A DNA stretch of 64,000 bases from assembly GCA_016712105.1 (NCBI GenBank), contig JADJRU010000019.1, forward strand, positions 31,731-95,730, read 5' to 3'. The translations under genes and the position numbers were made by a program. Every line of letters begins with the position of its first letter. Position 1 is the first letter of the stretch. The DNA comes from Ahniella sp. (GTDB lineage: Bacteria > Pseudomonadota > Gammaproteobacteria > Xanthomonadales > Ahniellaceae). The notes below the pieces were generated by a model that saw only the letters and a program-made list of their open reading frames with translations, ran no database searches and was not told the origin of the DNA. This document shows positions 23,675 through 32,801 of the stretch, piece by piece.

Positions 23675-25818
23675 ACGGCGGAGAATGGCATCAAGGCCCT
23701 CGGCCCCAGAAAACGAGATCCGCCCCGACGCATCCCATTCGCCCTGCGCGATCGAATGCCAGGTGGGTGCCGCAAATTCGGCGGCGGAATTGACCCGCGC
23801 AACTCTGACTGCATCTGATTTCCCCCATTGCAGACGAATACACAGGGCTCCATCGCCACTCTCTCGAATACCTCGTAATTGAGATCGATCACGCTGGCCA
23901 ATTTAGGCCTCATTAGATCACGCAGCAGCCTAGCGCTTTCTACACTAAGCCAGGAGTTCGGGACGATGAATGAGAAGCACCCAGTCCGCTTGGTCATCCG
24001 TTCTGCGTGCTCCATGAACAGCATGAATGTGTTTTGCTTCTCCCACGACGCCGCAAAGTGCGTCGCGTAGTACCCGCGCTCAGGCTTCGTCATCAAGTCG
24101 CGCGTGAAGATATACGGCGGGTTCCCAACCACACAATCAAAGCCGCCCGATTTCATTGCCTCGGGGAACTCATGTCTCCAGTCAAACGGATTGATTCGCT
24201 TGACTTCCTCCGTGTCTGGCAAGAGTCTGTCGGCGAAATAGTCATGATCGATAAGCGAATTGCCGCATTTGATGTTGTCGGCCAAATTGGGTAGTGCCCG
24301 CTCATGAAAGAGTGCCATTTGCCGCGCAAAAGTCTGGTCGTTCTCGCCCTCCAGTACTGTCAAGAGGAGCGACAGCTTGGACACTTCTACGGCCTGGCGG
24401 TCGACGTCCACGCCGAAGATGTGGGCAATAAGGATGCGCTTCTTCTCACCGATCGTTAAGCGCCACTCGCCTTTTCCGTCCCGGAATAGTGCCTTCTTGT
24501 GCGCCTCCGGGTTGTTCCCGGTGTACCACTTGAGACAGTAGTCAAGGAGGAATCGGTATGCCCCTAACAGGAACGACCCACTTCCACAGGCCATATCAAG
24601 GACGCGGAGAGGCTGTCTTGCTATTTGGGCCGGACTTTTACCTTCGATTTCTACACCTACGGTTCGCGCGACAATGTAATCGACGATGTATTGGGGCGTA
24701 TAATACACGCCTCCCGCCTTGCGGACTTCCGGCTTGTCTTCAACCTTGGCCTGGTGCCCGGCAGTCAATCGAATGACCTTACCGATGAAGCGTTCATAGA
24801 CCGTGCCGAGGATTTCGACCGGGAGAACCGTAAATTCGTATGGCGAGCCGTGCGCAAAGTACAGGCTTTGAAGGATAGGCCTCAGCACCTTGTCGTCTAG
24901 ATGGAGCTTGGGCGTGATCTGATCCGGACCTTCTGAGACGCCTGCTTCATTTCTGAAATGAAACATCCCCGAGTTGTACTTCTCGTCAGCCTTGTGACAG
25001 AGCGTGCCGACGAACCGCGTATAGATGCCCTCCCTCTCGCACAACTTCAAGAGCTGCTCTTCAGGTTCTAGGCGCCGGTCCTCCGCCATGCGCAAGAAGA
25101 TCACGCGGTCGATGGTCAACTGGACTGCAGCGTTAAGGTCATCGGCGGACAACGATGGGTTGCGCAAGGCGAAATTGCGGGCCAGCGCTACTCGCCAGCC
25201 CTCAATCTCCTTGAGGAATTCTGCGTCCACCTCCGAGGTTCCACGCTTGCGTTTGTTGGCTGCATATTGATCGAACGCCCCGGACCAAACCGCCTCCCGG
25301 GAAAAGATGTCCCAAATTTCGTGCAGGCGGTCGGCATATTCGTCATACCTCAGGTAAAGTGTTCGTGCGTGACTGGCCTGGTCACCTGGTCGCGGGCGCG
25401 AAGCACAATCGTAAATGGCCAGCTCTTCGAAATCGGTGAGAATGGAGCACGGTGTCTTGGCGCTCCAGCCGTAGCGCCGGAGTTGATAGGCCGGGCCAGA
25501 ATCGGAGTTGATGTTGACACCGCACTTCTTTGCCTCTGCGAAGAACTTCAGTGTCTGCCCTACGCGAAAGGCATAATCTGGAGCCTTCTGCCGACCTTCG
25601 ATCTCTAGGCTATCTTCAAACATGACCTCGCGGTACTGTGGAGCAATGAGCGCGGAGTTTCGAACGTCCCAGCCCAGCGCCTCGAATAGCGGGTCAATGA
25701 GCGTCTGTCGGACATGGGCCTCCTTAACCCCTGGCGCCAAAAACGACTGTCGATTCATCTCGAAATAGCGGCACAGCGTGGCAATCTCGTTCTTCCCCTG
25801 CTCAAATGTCTTGCTCAT
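23665..25818 (-). CDS. Type IIG restriction enzyme/methyltransferase, N-terminal and methylase part (frameshifted)
   Basis: I place the start at ATG 25818 (AGAGGGGTGGG upstream), not in the longer open frame. An N-terminal nuclease of PD-(D/E)xK type has Asp81 (A-P-D-Y-A-F) and E95-x-K97. A helical connector follows. The adenine methyltransferase has SAM motif L-D-M-A-C-G-S-G-S (407-415) and catalytic N-P-P-Y (566-569). One polypeptide of about 960 residues would both cut and methylate. The last 53 residues of this frame are out of register after C-N-G-G-N because of a missing G in a G run. Without repair the enzyme lacks most of its recognition domain. No separate specificity gene is nearby. 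Confidence 0.85.
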   Translation of the reverse strand: MSKTFEQGKNEIATLCRYFEMNRQSFLAPGVKEAHVRQTLIDPLFEALGWDVRNSALIAPQYREVMFEDSLEIEGRQKAPDYAFRVGQTLKFFAEAKKCGVNINSDSGPAYQLRRYGWSAKTPCSILTDFEELAIYDCASRPRPGDQASHARTLYLRYDEYADRLHEIWDIFSREAVWSGAFDQYAANKRKRGTSEVDAEFLKEIEGWRVALARNFALRNPSLSADDLNAAVQLTIDRVIFLRMAEDRRLEPEEQLLKLCEREGIYTRFVGTLCHKADEKYNSGMFHFRNEAGVSEGPDQITPKLHLDDKVLRPILQSLYFAHGSPYEFTVLPVEILGTVYERFIGKVIRLTAGHQAKVEDKPEVRKAGGVYYTPQYIVDYIVARTVGVEIEGKSPAQIARQPLRVLDMACGSGSFLLGAYRFLLDYCLKWYTGNNPEAHKKALFRDGKGEWRLTIGEKKRILIAHIFGVDVDRQAVEVSKLSLLLTVLEGENDQTFARQMALFHERALPNLADNIKCGNSLIDHDYFADRLLPDTEEVKRINPFDWRHEFPEAMKSGGFDCVVGNPPYIFTRDLMTKPERGYYATHFAASWEKQNTFMLFMEHAERMTKRTGCFSFIVPNSWLSVESARLLRDLMRPKLASVIDLNYEVFERVAMEPCVFVCNGGNQMQSELRGSIPPPNLRHPPGIRSRRANGMRRGGSRFLGPRALMPFSAVWP

Positions 25819-26318
25819 ACCCACCCCTCTGGGGAACTGACACCCTGCTTGAGTACTGGACCCGCGCGACCGGCGCGTTGACGGGTCAATCTGCTTGATC
25901 AGTCCAATCCACAGATTCTCGCAATTAACGGACGAATGGCGGTCCGGGGGATATCGCGTTGCGCGCCGGCGGGTGACCGCCTGATCACGATTCCCGCCGG
26001 GCTCGTGTTTGATCCCGTCACTCCGCATGGCTAACTGAATGCGTGTCATCCCCATAGCGAAGATCCGACGTGTTTCACCGATGATACACCCTTGAAGTCG
26101 CGCGGTAAAGCGGTTCGCGGACGGGGGTAGAGTTGTCATGGTTTCGGGCACTCAGCGACGGCGCGCCCCCAGGGCGCCGTTACCGCGAAGTGTGTGGAAC
26201 CATCCGAATCCTCAAGGCCCCGGCACGACGGCCGCTCCAACTTCGCGCCTGGCGCCGCCGCCTGTGCTATCATTGCCCCCGGAATCGGAATCGGACTCGA
26301 ATGCGGAGATTTGCAACA
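25819..26318. other. Region upstream of the R-M gene with no gene seen
   Basis: About 500 bases between the R-M start and the NYN relic. No frame shows a ribosome-binding site and protein-like sequence. The promoter of the R-M gene should be here; a convincing -35/-10 pair was not found. Confidence 0.3.
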
Positions 26319-26417
26319 ATGACCGCCTCCCGCCGCACCACCATCTTCATCGACGGCAGCACCTTCCGCGACACGTTGCGAAAGGCGTTTCGGCGGCATG
26401 ATTCCCGACGGGAGTAG
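26319..26417 (+). pseudogene. Relic: first codons of a NYN-domain gene
   Basis: M-T-A-S-R-R-T-T-I-F-I-D-G-S-T-F-R-D-T-L-R-K-A is nearly identical to the start of the intact NYN protein at 60639-61520, with matching codons throughout. The match then skips four residues, keeps F-R-R and stops. The frame ends 32 residues in. It lies upstream of the type IIG R-M gene, mirroring the intact NYN gene that follows the MmeI-like gene in element B. Confidence 0.8.
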
Positions 26418-26648
26418 CGCAGTTGCGCGATCATGGCGCCATGTCTGTGATGAATGCGTTACGGGTGGGGTATTGCATAGGCGCAGGATGCGGACCATGC
26501 GCCGCGCGGCGCAGTAGGGGCCCGGGTCGCGGTCCCTGCCGCAACCCCGAGACGGCGCGGCGCTTTGCGTTCGCTGGTGGGCGCCGTGCGGTGTCTGAGG
26601 GCCAACGTCGCGGGCAGTCGCAAGCGACCATTCTGCGGCTTGGCCGGA

Positions 26649-27266
26649 CTACCGAAATAGACCCTTCACACTTCCCATGCTAGTCGATTCGCTTGGGACC
26701 GCTTCGGAAAAAACGAGCCGTGGGGCTGGTCCTAGTGCATTTGCACCAAGGGGAACAAAGGTAACCTTCGCATCTGGATTACCCAGAAACGCAGTCATAG
26801 ATAGGCGAACAAAGAGTTCAGATTGGCCGCTAATTACAACGTCGCGCATGCATTCGGTAACGTCTAGTGTGTATAGCCCCTCACCGTGAATCGCCAGAGG
26901 CTCGGTCATGCAAAAAGGTCGAGAAAAATCAAAGTCCCATTTCCCCTGCCAATCCACGCTTGTCCAGGGCACTAGACAAACGTCAATTCGTTCCGCGAAG
27001 TCTCTTTCCGGTACAAAAAGCTCCAACCGACACGATCCAAAATCACTAGGAAAGTCACCAATATTCCACAGCATGACAGCACGCTTGTTCGAAAACGTGC
27101 CATACCCTGTAGGCTCGTAATAGTTCGATACGACCAGCCCGGGGAAATTCGATGTCCCCCCGCCGAAGAGAGCTATGGAAATCGCTTCGTGCGGCGCGAC
27201 AACCGTCTCCCCGTATGCTAATCCGGCGAACATCAATACAACGGCGATTGAAAACGGACTGCGCAT
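26649..27266 (-). CDS. Secreted protein with DNRLRE-like domain and C-terminal SMGSVKGLFR motif
   Basis: The ATG at 27266 follows AGAGGA. A signal peptide (M-R-S-P-F-S-I-A-V-V-L-M-F-A-G-L-A-Y-G) is followed by a beta-rich domain of about 170 residues. Segments such as L-W-N-I-G-D-F-P-S-D-F, C-R-L-E-L-F-V-P and L-Y-T-L-D-V-T-E-C-M-R resemble DNRLRE-type adhesive domains. The final ten residues, S-M-G-S-V-K-G-L-F-R, match the ends of the proteins at 30664 and 61734. I infer a cell-surface or exported protein of the host chromosome. The domain call is tentative; the signal peptide and tail are clear. Confidence 0.65.
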   Translation of the reverse strand: MRSPFSIAVVLMFAGLAYGETVVAPHEAISIALFGGGTSNFPGLVVSNYYEPTGYGTFSNKRAVMLWNIGDFPSDFGSCRLELFVPERDFAERIDVCLVPWTSVDWQGKWDFDFSRPFCMTEPLAIHGEGLYTLDVTECMRDVVISGQSELFVRLSMTAFLGNPDAKVTFVPLGANALGPAPRLVFSEAVPSESTSMGSVKGLFR

Positions 27267-27532
27267 AGCGTTTCCTCTCGTGGCTCGGGACATCGGTTGC
27301 AGCAGAATTGTAGCATGATCTTCGGTTGGGTTGGCAGAGACTTAGCCCGTATCCCATGGCATGGTGAACAATGGCACGTGATATGGCGAATCCTATTGCA
27401 CTCCAAGCAGGGGGCCCCCACATGAACATTAGCCAGAAACACGCATTCCATCTGCACCGCGACCCCCGACGCCCTCCACCTACAAGCAACCGTGCAGCAC
27501 TGCCGACACACCAGCTTGCCAGCCTGCTTCAT

Positions 27533-28876
27533 TCATTGGTCCGGTTCTACAAAGGCCCAGCTGAGTCCGACGTTCGGATAGAAGCAGCTAGCGCTCAGCC
27601 ACCGTTCCGCAGCTCCGGCGATGGCCAAATGGTTCTCGTGACGCAGTTGATTTGGACACGGGCACTCTTCAGCGTGCTGTACGCGGCTCAATTTCCCGTG
27701 GCCGCTGCATTCATAGAACCAGCCATAGGCTACGCCGATTTCCTCAGCGCAACAGCCAGAAAGGTCCAGCGACAGGCTCGATATCTCAATCAGTCGATCC
27801 CCGTGGGCCTTCACGACGATGCCTTTGCCATACTCCATCGTTCCAACGTGCTCCGGGTAGGATATCGGAAGGTCGGATTCAACAACCACCATACCATGCT
27901 TGCGGACCAGCGCGATGAGTTCCGGCATGCATTCACACTTGCCCTGATCTCCGAAAAGTCGCCCACGCGGGGCGCGAAGGAACAATGCGTTTTGCAGGAG
28001 ATCGCCACCACGATTCTGGGCAATCCAGAACGGGCTGAAGAATGCTTCGTCAGCAGGGTGGCACTTCAGGGGTTTGAACGAGTACTCTGGCAGACGGAGG
28101 CCCCGCATGTAGATCGGCAAGTCGCGCACGCGGCCATGAATCAACTCCCAGGGAACTGAAAAAAGGTACCGCAGAATTGAGTCTTCGGCGGGTGAAGGAA
28201 ATACCCGTGACATTTCGATCAGCCCGGCGGATTCGGCGTAGTCCCGAAACGCTTGTGCAGGCGCACTTATGTGAGCGATGATAGATACGGAAGGGAGTGC
28301 CCGCAATGGACCGATCAGCCATGCATCCTGTGCGATTGGCCGCACGATCCCATCTGCCCTCGCTGGCAATGCTCCAACAAGGTCGTGAAGTTCGATTCCT
28401 GCTTTGCAGATCGCTTCGCGGGACAACACGTATAGATGACCGATGCCATCATGTGCTGAACAATTGCCTACCTCGTGTACGAGCGCCACGGGAGTTCCGG
28501 CAGAGTCCGCAGTAATCTCGAAGCAGTTTTCAATCTGAAGCCGATAACCTGCGAACCACGAGGCCACGGCAGCTGCGGCCGTTGCATCGACAAAGAACGA
28601 TCTCCAGCCATAGTGTTGGAGGATCGCTTGGGACATAACGATCGGCGTTGGCACTGGCTCGTGGCCCCATACTGCCTGGATCACTTCTTTAGCGTAATAG
28701 GACCAGAGCTGCGTGTGGCCCGGGACACAACCGGACCTGACCATTGAGGACATTATGCTGACGCATCCTGATTTGTCCGAATAATGCTCAGTTTGGCCTC
28801 GAAACAGCGCTTCCTCGCCGTACAAGTCAAATGCCGTGCGAATTTCCTCGCACGAGCTTAACCTGATTTCATCCAA
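27533..28876 (-). CDS. FRG-domain protein
   Basis: The 447-residue protein carries the FRG motif: A-L-F-R-G-Q-T-E at 23-30, then Q-H-Y-G-W-R-S-F-F-V-D-A-T near 87-99 and an aliphatic helix with W-F-A. FRG domains are of unknown activity and are found in mobile and defence-linked genes. The C-terminal half is not recognised. GGGAGA precedes the ATG. The gene lies 60 bases downstream of an HNH nuclease gene in the same direction, so the two probably form an operon. Confidence 0.8.
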   Translation of the reverse strand: MDEIRLSSCEEIRTAFDLYGEEALFRGQTEHYSDKSGCVSIMSSMVRSGCVPGHTQLWSYYAKEVIQAVWGHEPVPTPIVMSQAILQHYGWRSFFVDATAAAAVASWFAGYRLQIENCFEITADSAGTPVALVHEVGNCSAHDGIGHLYVLSREAICKAGIELHDLVGALPARADGIVRPIAQDAWLIGPLRALPSVSIIAHISAPAQAFRDYAESAGLIEMSRVFPSPAEDSILRYLFSVPWELIHGRVRDLPIYMRGLRLPEYSFKPLKCHPADEAFFSPFWIAQNRGGDLLQNALFLRAPRGRLFGDQGKCECMPELIALVRKHGMVVVESDLPISYPEHVGTMEYGKGIVVKAHGDRLIEISSLSLDLSGCCAEEIGVAYGWFYECSGHGKLSRVQHAEECPCPNQLRHENHLAIAGAAERWLSASCFYPNVGLSWAFVEPDQ

Positions 28877-28936
28877 CTATCTCTCCCATTTATTTGCGGC
28901 CCTGAAGCTCCGCGACTAACCAGTATCACGATGAGG

Positions 28937-29728
28937 CTAGCCATCGAGATTAGATTGCGGTCGCATCGTCTCGCATTCTCCAGTGTCCTTGTTATATGTC
29001 AAGATTTCCTGATTATCTGTCCGTACAATGCGGATGATGACCACTGGCCAAGGGGATGCGCCTCCTTGGCCACCTTCGATCTGCTGGATCTCTCGCGCTC
29101 CAAATACCAGGAGGCCATTCTCGCCAAGGTCGTTAATGGACTCGGTGAATCGAAAGGTTACTTCTACACGTTCGGCTGGCTCGATCTCGGACCACATCTC
29201 CCCCCAATCTTGCAGCGATTGCAGGAAGCCACCGACAAGAGATACCTCCTGATCTGTCTTGAGTTCGTCGTAGTCGAGTGAACTGGCGCACGCGCTTCCG
29301 ATCAGGGCCATGAGTTCATTGCCATTACTTAGACGTTCCAAATGCGTCGGAGTACCTGATCTTGATCTAGTGATGCGAATACGGTTGGTCGCCTCGACTT
29401 CGTTGAGTCGCGATGCCACCCACGTTTCGTGATTAGTCCTCATGGTACCCAGTAGTTCTGCGGTATAGGTTTGAGCCTGATCGTCCACTTGCTTGTGATG
29501 GACGCGGCACAGCAAGATCAAGTTGTCAATTGCGTCGACATATTCAGGAGGATAATCGGGGTTGTACCTTGGACCCATCGGCAGCCGCGACACGATATGA
29601 CACTCGTCGCCAACGATGGCTGCCCTGTCATGCTTCGTGATTTCGGCAACAAGTTCGCAGCGACACATAGCGCAACGGCTGCCAGCTTGGCCCCAGAGAA
29701 TCTTCCTAGTTTTGTCGGAGATCGCCAA
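28937..29728 (-). CDS. HNH endonuclease
   Basis: The first 85 residues form an HNH nuclease with a zinc site. Cys19, Cys22 and Cys24 are followed by D-E-C-H-I-V-S-R (His44), N-L-I-L-L-C (Asn69) and H-H-K-Q-V (His77/78). A helix (A-E-L-L-G-T-M-R-T-N-H-E-T-W-V) follows, as in many HNH proteins of defence operons. The last 150 residues form an unknown beta-rich domain. The FRG gene follows in the same operon. A nuclease effector controlled by the partner is one reading; a restriction-type HNH is another. Confidence 0.8.
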   Translation of the reverse strand: MAISDKTRKILWGQAGSRCAMCRCELVAEITKHDRAAIVGDECHIVSRLPMGPRYNPDYPPEYVDAIDNLILLCRVHHKQVDDQAQTYTAELLGTMRTNHETWVASRLNEVEATNRIRITRSRSGTPTHLERLSNGNELMALIGSACASSLDYDELKTDQEVSLVGGFLQSLQDWGEMWSEIEPAERVEVTFRFTESINDLGENGLLVFGAREIQQIEGGQGGASPWPVVIIRIVRTDNQEILTYNKDTGECETMRPQSNLDG

Positions 29729-29852
29729 TGCAACTCCTTATATGTCGATCAACATGCCTCAGTTGTGAGTGCGGCGGGTTTGGTCGCATTTACGGTCGGC
29801 GCGCTGGGCCCTTCGTGGTGCCCCCCGCTGTCGCTGGTCGGTGCGTTTTTCC

Positions 29853-30284
29853 CTACCTCCGATACCTCTCCGCACTCTGCCAATACCGACTGAAGCTCCG
29901 CGGCCCGTTATGCTCCCCGCGACCGGAATAGTTCGGGTCCCGCCGCCCGAGCGGCCCCTTCGTGCCGGTCGTCGACCACCCCCGCGCCTCCATGTGGAGC
30001 TTCACGAGGACGCCCAGCGCCTGCTTGGTTCGCAGGGCGGCCGCGGCGGACCGGCGCCCGAAGTAGTCGCGGACGAAGGGTTCCGCCTCGAGCTCCCGGA
30101 GGATTCCGGCGAGCGCCGGCATGTCGAAATGGACCTCGGCCATTTCCAGGCGCTCCTGGCGGGCCCGGTCGTTTAGCCAGGCGATCCACTTGTCCCACCG
30201 GACGTGGGGGTCGCTGGCGACATCCGCGAATCGGCGGCCCTGGCCGTCGCCCAGGAAATCCTCCATCGTGATCGTGGACTTCAT
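29853..30284 (-). CDS. Hypothetical protein, 143 residues
   Basis: The soluble protein has a helical core (W-D-K-W-I-A-W-L-N-D-R-A-R-Q-E-R-L-E-M) and a basic, Gly/Arg/Ser-rich tail (S-G-R-G-E-H-N-G-P-R-S-F-S-R). No cysteine or membrane segment is present. The family is not recognised. The AT-rich palindrome at 30347-30365 lies about 60 bases upstream of its start and could control it. Confidence 0.55.
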   Translation of the reverse strand: MKSTITMEDFLGDGQGRRFADVASDPHVRWDKWIAWLNDRARQERLEMAEVHFDMPALAGILRELEAEPFVRDYFGRRSAAAALRTKQALGVLVKLHMEARGWSTTGTKGPLGRRDPNYSGRGEHNGPRSFSRYWQSAERYRR

Positions 30285-30663
30285 GTCGGCCTCTGCGTCG
30301 ATGAGGGAGACGGTTGCGCCGGGGGCAGCCTCATGCGGAACGATTCATAATAGACTATTTATTATAGCGAGTCTGCGTCAACCAAAATGGAGCCAAGGGC
30401 CGATTCTGAGACTGAGAGACAATTCCGCGGCGCTTCCCACGCCCCGGGCGTCTCTCGCGAAGTCTCTCAATTTTCGCGACAGTGCGGGCGGCATAATTTT
30501 GCATCCATAACTGACTGTCCCGTAGGCAGTTACAAAAAGACCCTCGTGCCATAACGGCCGAGGGCCTCTGTAAACGTCTCGCCGCCCGATTCCCGGGCAA
30601 AAGATGATTGGCTCCCCGGTCGGGGCGCGCAGCGTGAATGCGAGAGAGAGAAATAGGACAGTG
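30285..30663. other. Intergenic region with an AT-rich palindrome
   Basis: No gene is seen here. The palindrome ATAATAGACTATTTATTAT (30347-30365) stands out from the GC-rich surroundings. On the minus strand it contains TATAAT, and TTGACG lies upstream at 30381-30376, though the spacing does not suit one standard promoter. It is placed to act as operator or promoter for the gene at 29853-30284. Confidence 0.4.
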
Positions 30664-31869
30664 TTATCGGAATAATGCCTTCACGCCCCCAAGGCTCGTC
30701 TTCTCTGCTTCCACCGGCACCGACGAAAACGGTTCGAAATCAACGAACCCGTGAATTGGCAAAGACGGTGGCACTACTGGATCATTCCCGTCGATGATCC
30801 AGGCCGATATGGAATCGGCAATCGCTGTTCCCCAATAATTGCCAGTCAAGTCAATGGTCAGATCTGGCGGCTGCGGAAACCCCCGAACTAGGACCGCCGC
30901 ACCTTCACCTTTGAGTATGTGGTTGTCTCTCAGCCTTGGAGTGCAACTAGTTATGCTTATCGCACGTTCTCTTGAGCCGGAAAACAAATTCCGCTCGCAG
31001 ACAACGTTGTCAGCCCCCAGGCCAAAGGCGATATTGATCCCCCCACCGTCGAACGAGTTATCCGCGATGGTATATGAACCGGGCCCGTAGACCTCAAGTC
31101 CGTAGCCCCCTGACGGTACGTCCTTCACTGAGCAGTTGCGCATTGTCCCCGCGCTTCGATCAAATATCCCCGCGCTGTAACAGCCTCGTATGTCACAATT
31201 GTTCACAGCGACTGCTGCAATAAGCTGCACGCTGAATGTGGCGCCACAGTTCAAGAACGAGCACGCATCAATTGTCAGAGATGTCGCAGGAGACACCCCG
31301 GCGACTCCAAAATCGGTCACGCCCTCAAAACGACAACTGCGCACCACGCCAGACGCAAGGGGCCGCACTCCGCGAAACACACGCAAGAAAGCGCATTGTT
31401 CGAATTGAAACACCCCGTTTTGTACGTATGCACCGTAGTTCGTGTCCAAAAAAGTCAACGCTGACACACTCAAGGAAGCGCCCGTGCCTGATGGCCAGTA
31501 TAGCAGCCCCACCGCGTTTGCGCCCAGTCCCCACGTGCCTGGCGCACCTGGACCGATCAACGTAACGCCTTCGCCCGCACCGATGACCGTCAACGAGCCC
31601 ATGCGCACATTGGCGTACACATTCCAGTCGTTCCCAGAATACACATACGTCCTGTATTCCGTGAATCGCCCAGGGCCTATCCGGATCGTGTCGCCGCTGG
31701 CCGCAACATCAACGGCATCCTGAATGACGCCGTAATCGCCTGAACCGTCCCTTTCGACGCGCCAGGTGCGAGCTTCGACTGCTCCTGCCGCGTGCATCAG
31801 CCACAGCGCTACCCACAGCCCCCACACAGGGGCCTTTCGGCCGGACAATAGCAAATCACACGATTCCAT
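30664..31869 (-). CDS. Secreted right-handed beta-helix protein with C-terminal SLGGVKALFR motif
   Basis: The 401-residue protein has an N-terminal signal segment (V-W-G-L-W-V-A-L-W-L-M-H-A-A-G-A) and then the classic opening of parallel beta-helix proteins (Y-G-V-I-Q-D-A-V-D-V-A-A-S-G-D-T-I-R-I). Repeated coils follow, such as L-T-I-D-A-C-S-F-L-N-C-G, V-A-V-N-N-C-D-I-R-G-C and Y-T-I-A-D-N-S-F-D-G. It ends with S-L-G-G-V-K-A-L-F-R, shared with two other secreted proteins here. It is probably exported to the cell surface, and a polysaccharide-binding or adhesive role is possible. It lies 12 bases after the FlgD-tail gene, likely in the same transcript. Confidence 0.8.
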   Translation of the reverse strand: MESCDLLLSGRKAPVWGLWVALWLMHAAGAVEARTWRVERDGSGDYGVIQDAVDVAASGDTIRIGPGRFTEYRTYVYSGNDWNVYANVRMGSLTVIGAGEGVTLIGPGAPGTWGLGANAVGLLYWPSGTGASLSVSALTFLDTNYGAYVQNGVFQFEQCAFLRVFRGVRPLASGVVRSCRFEGVTDFGVAGVSPATSLTIDACSFLNCGATFSVQLIAAVAVNNCDIRGCYSAGIFDRSAGTMRNCSVKDVPSGGYGLEVYGPGSYTIADNSFDGGGINIAFGLGADNVVCERNLFSGSRERAISITSCTPRLRDNHILKGEGAAVLVRGFPQPPDLTIDLTGNYWGTAIADSISAWIIDGNDPVVPPSLPIHGFVDFEPFSSVPVEAEKTSLGGVKALFR

Positions 31870-31880
31870 TGCCCCGATTC

Positions 31881-32783
31881 CTATTTCACCAAGGACACAC
31901 GCTTACTGAAGGCCCGGCTTCCCGCCACCATATTCACGAAGTACACCCCGCTCGCGGCACCACGACCCGAGTCGTCATGTCCATCCCATTTCACCACGTG
32001 AACGCCCTGTTCCATGGGACCGTCCACAAGAGACGCGACGCGGCGTCCGCTTACATCATAGATGACAATAGAAACCCGCGCCTGCTCGCTAAGTGTGAAC
32101 TGAATCTCGGTATCCGGATTGAATGGATTCGGTGCAATCGACCTAAGCGCGGTCTCAAACCGGACACTCTCCGTTGACGGGGCGCCCACAGGCCCTCGGT
32201 TCGCACTGTTTTTTCCAGCCGTACCCGGCTCGGTCCCTGCCACGACCGGCTCAAGTGCGAGGCCGCACGCGCGATCGATTCCAACCCAGTTCGCACCATC
32301 GACAGTCACCCAACTTCTCGCGCCGTTGCCACTGAGATATCCAATTCCCGCCCCGCCGCCTACCCCATCCGCGATCGCCGCATTGCCCTCCGGCAGCCGA
32401 AACAGCAAATACGCACCGTCTCCACCGCACGCAATCGGTTGACTGAATGCCAGCTCGGTCCATCCCGACGACACGCCCGCTACATTCTCGGCCAATAGCG
32501 TGCAGTCTCCGACATCCGCCAGTCCTACTTCGCTGCCATAAAGCGCCAAGACTTCGGGAAATACTGCCAACTCATCGTTGTTGTACCACCGAATGCCGGT
32601 TAAGTTCGTCCCATCCGGCACCGAAACCCATGCGGCCAAGTAGCTGTTTGCCGTCACCGGATTCAACCGCAAGATACCGGCCACCCTACCCGGTTCACTA
32701 CCGGCGCCACTAGAACCAGCCGTCGCCGCTTGCGAAATCAAGAACGCGAGCGCGAACTGCACCAAGACCGACTTCGTTCCCAT
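31881..32783 (-). CDS. Secreted protein with FlgD-like/T9SS type A sorting domain
   Basis: A signal peptide (L-V-Q-F-A-L-A-F-L-I-S-Q-A-A-T-A-G) precedes a beta-rich domain of about 190 residues. The C-terminal 80 residues match FlgD-Ig/T9SS sorting domains: P-N-P-F-N-P-D-T-E-I-Q-F, then V-S-I-V-I-Y-D-V-S-G-R-R-V, then W-D-G-H-D-D-S-G-R and S-G-V-Y-F-V-N. In FCB bacteria this domain marks proteins for surface export. I use ATG 32783 (GGAG ten bases upstream) instead of the GTG at 32792. It follows the FG-GAP gene by 18 bases. Confidence 0.8.
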   Translation of the reverse strand: MGTKSVLVQFALAFLISQAATAGSSGAGSEPGRVAGILRLNPVTANSYLAAWVSVPDGTNLTGIRWYNNDELAVFPEVLALYGSEVGLADVGDCTLLAENVAGVSSGWTELAFSQPIACGGDGAYLLFRLPEGNAAIADGVGGGAGIGYLSGNGARSWVTVDGANWVGIDRACGLALEPVVAGTEPGTAGKNSANRGPVGAPSTESVRFETALRSIAPNPFNPDTEIQFTLSEQARVSIVIYDVSGRRVASLVDGPMEQGVHVVKWDGHDDSGRGAASGVYFVNMVAGSRAFSKRVSLVK

Positions 32784-32801
32784 GATCGGCACGCTCCTTC
32801 C

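Noticed and set aside
1396..26648. Direct repeats marking the ends of element A
   Set aside because: By eye I found only a short match (CATTGGTACAA near 1553 and 13924), and the second is inside the element, so it is not evidence for an att site.
28385..28405. T-arm-like sequence GTTCGATTCC suggesting a tRNA
   Set aside because: It lies inside the FRG-domain gene, and no acceptor stem, anticodon arm or CCA end can be drawn around it.
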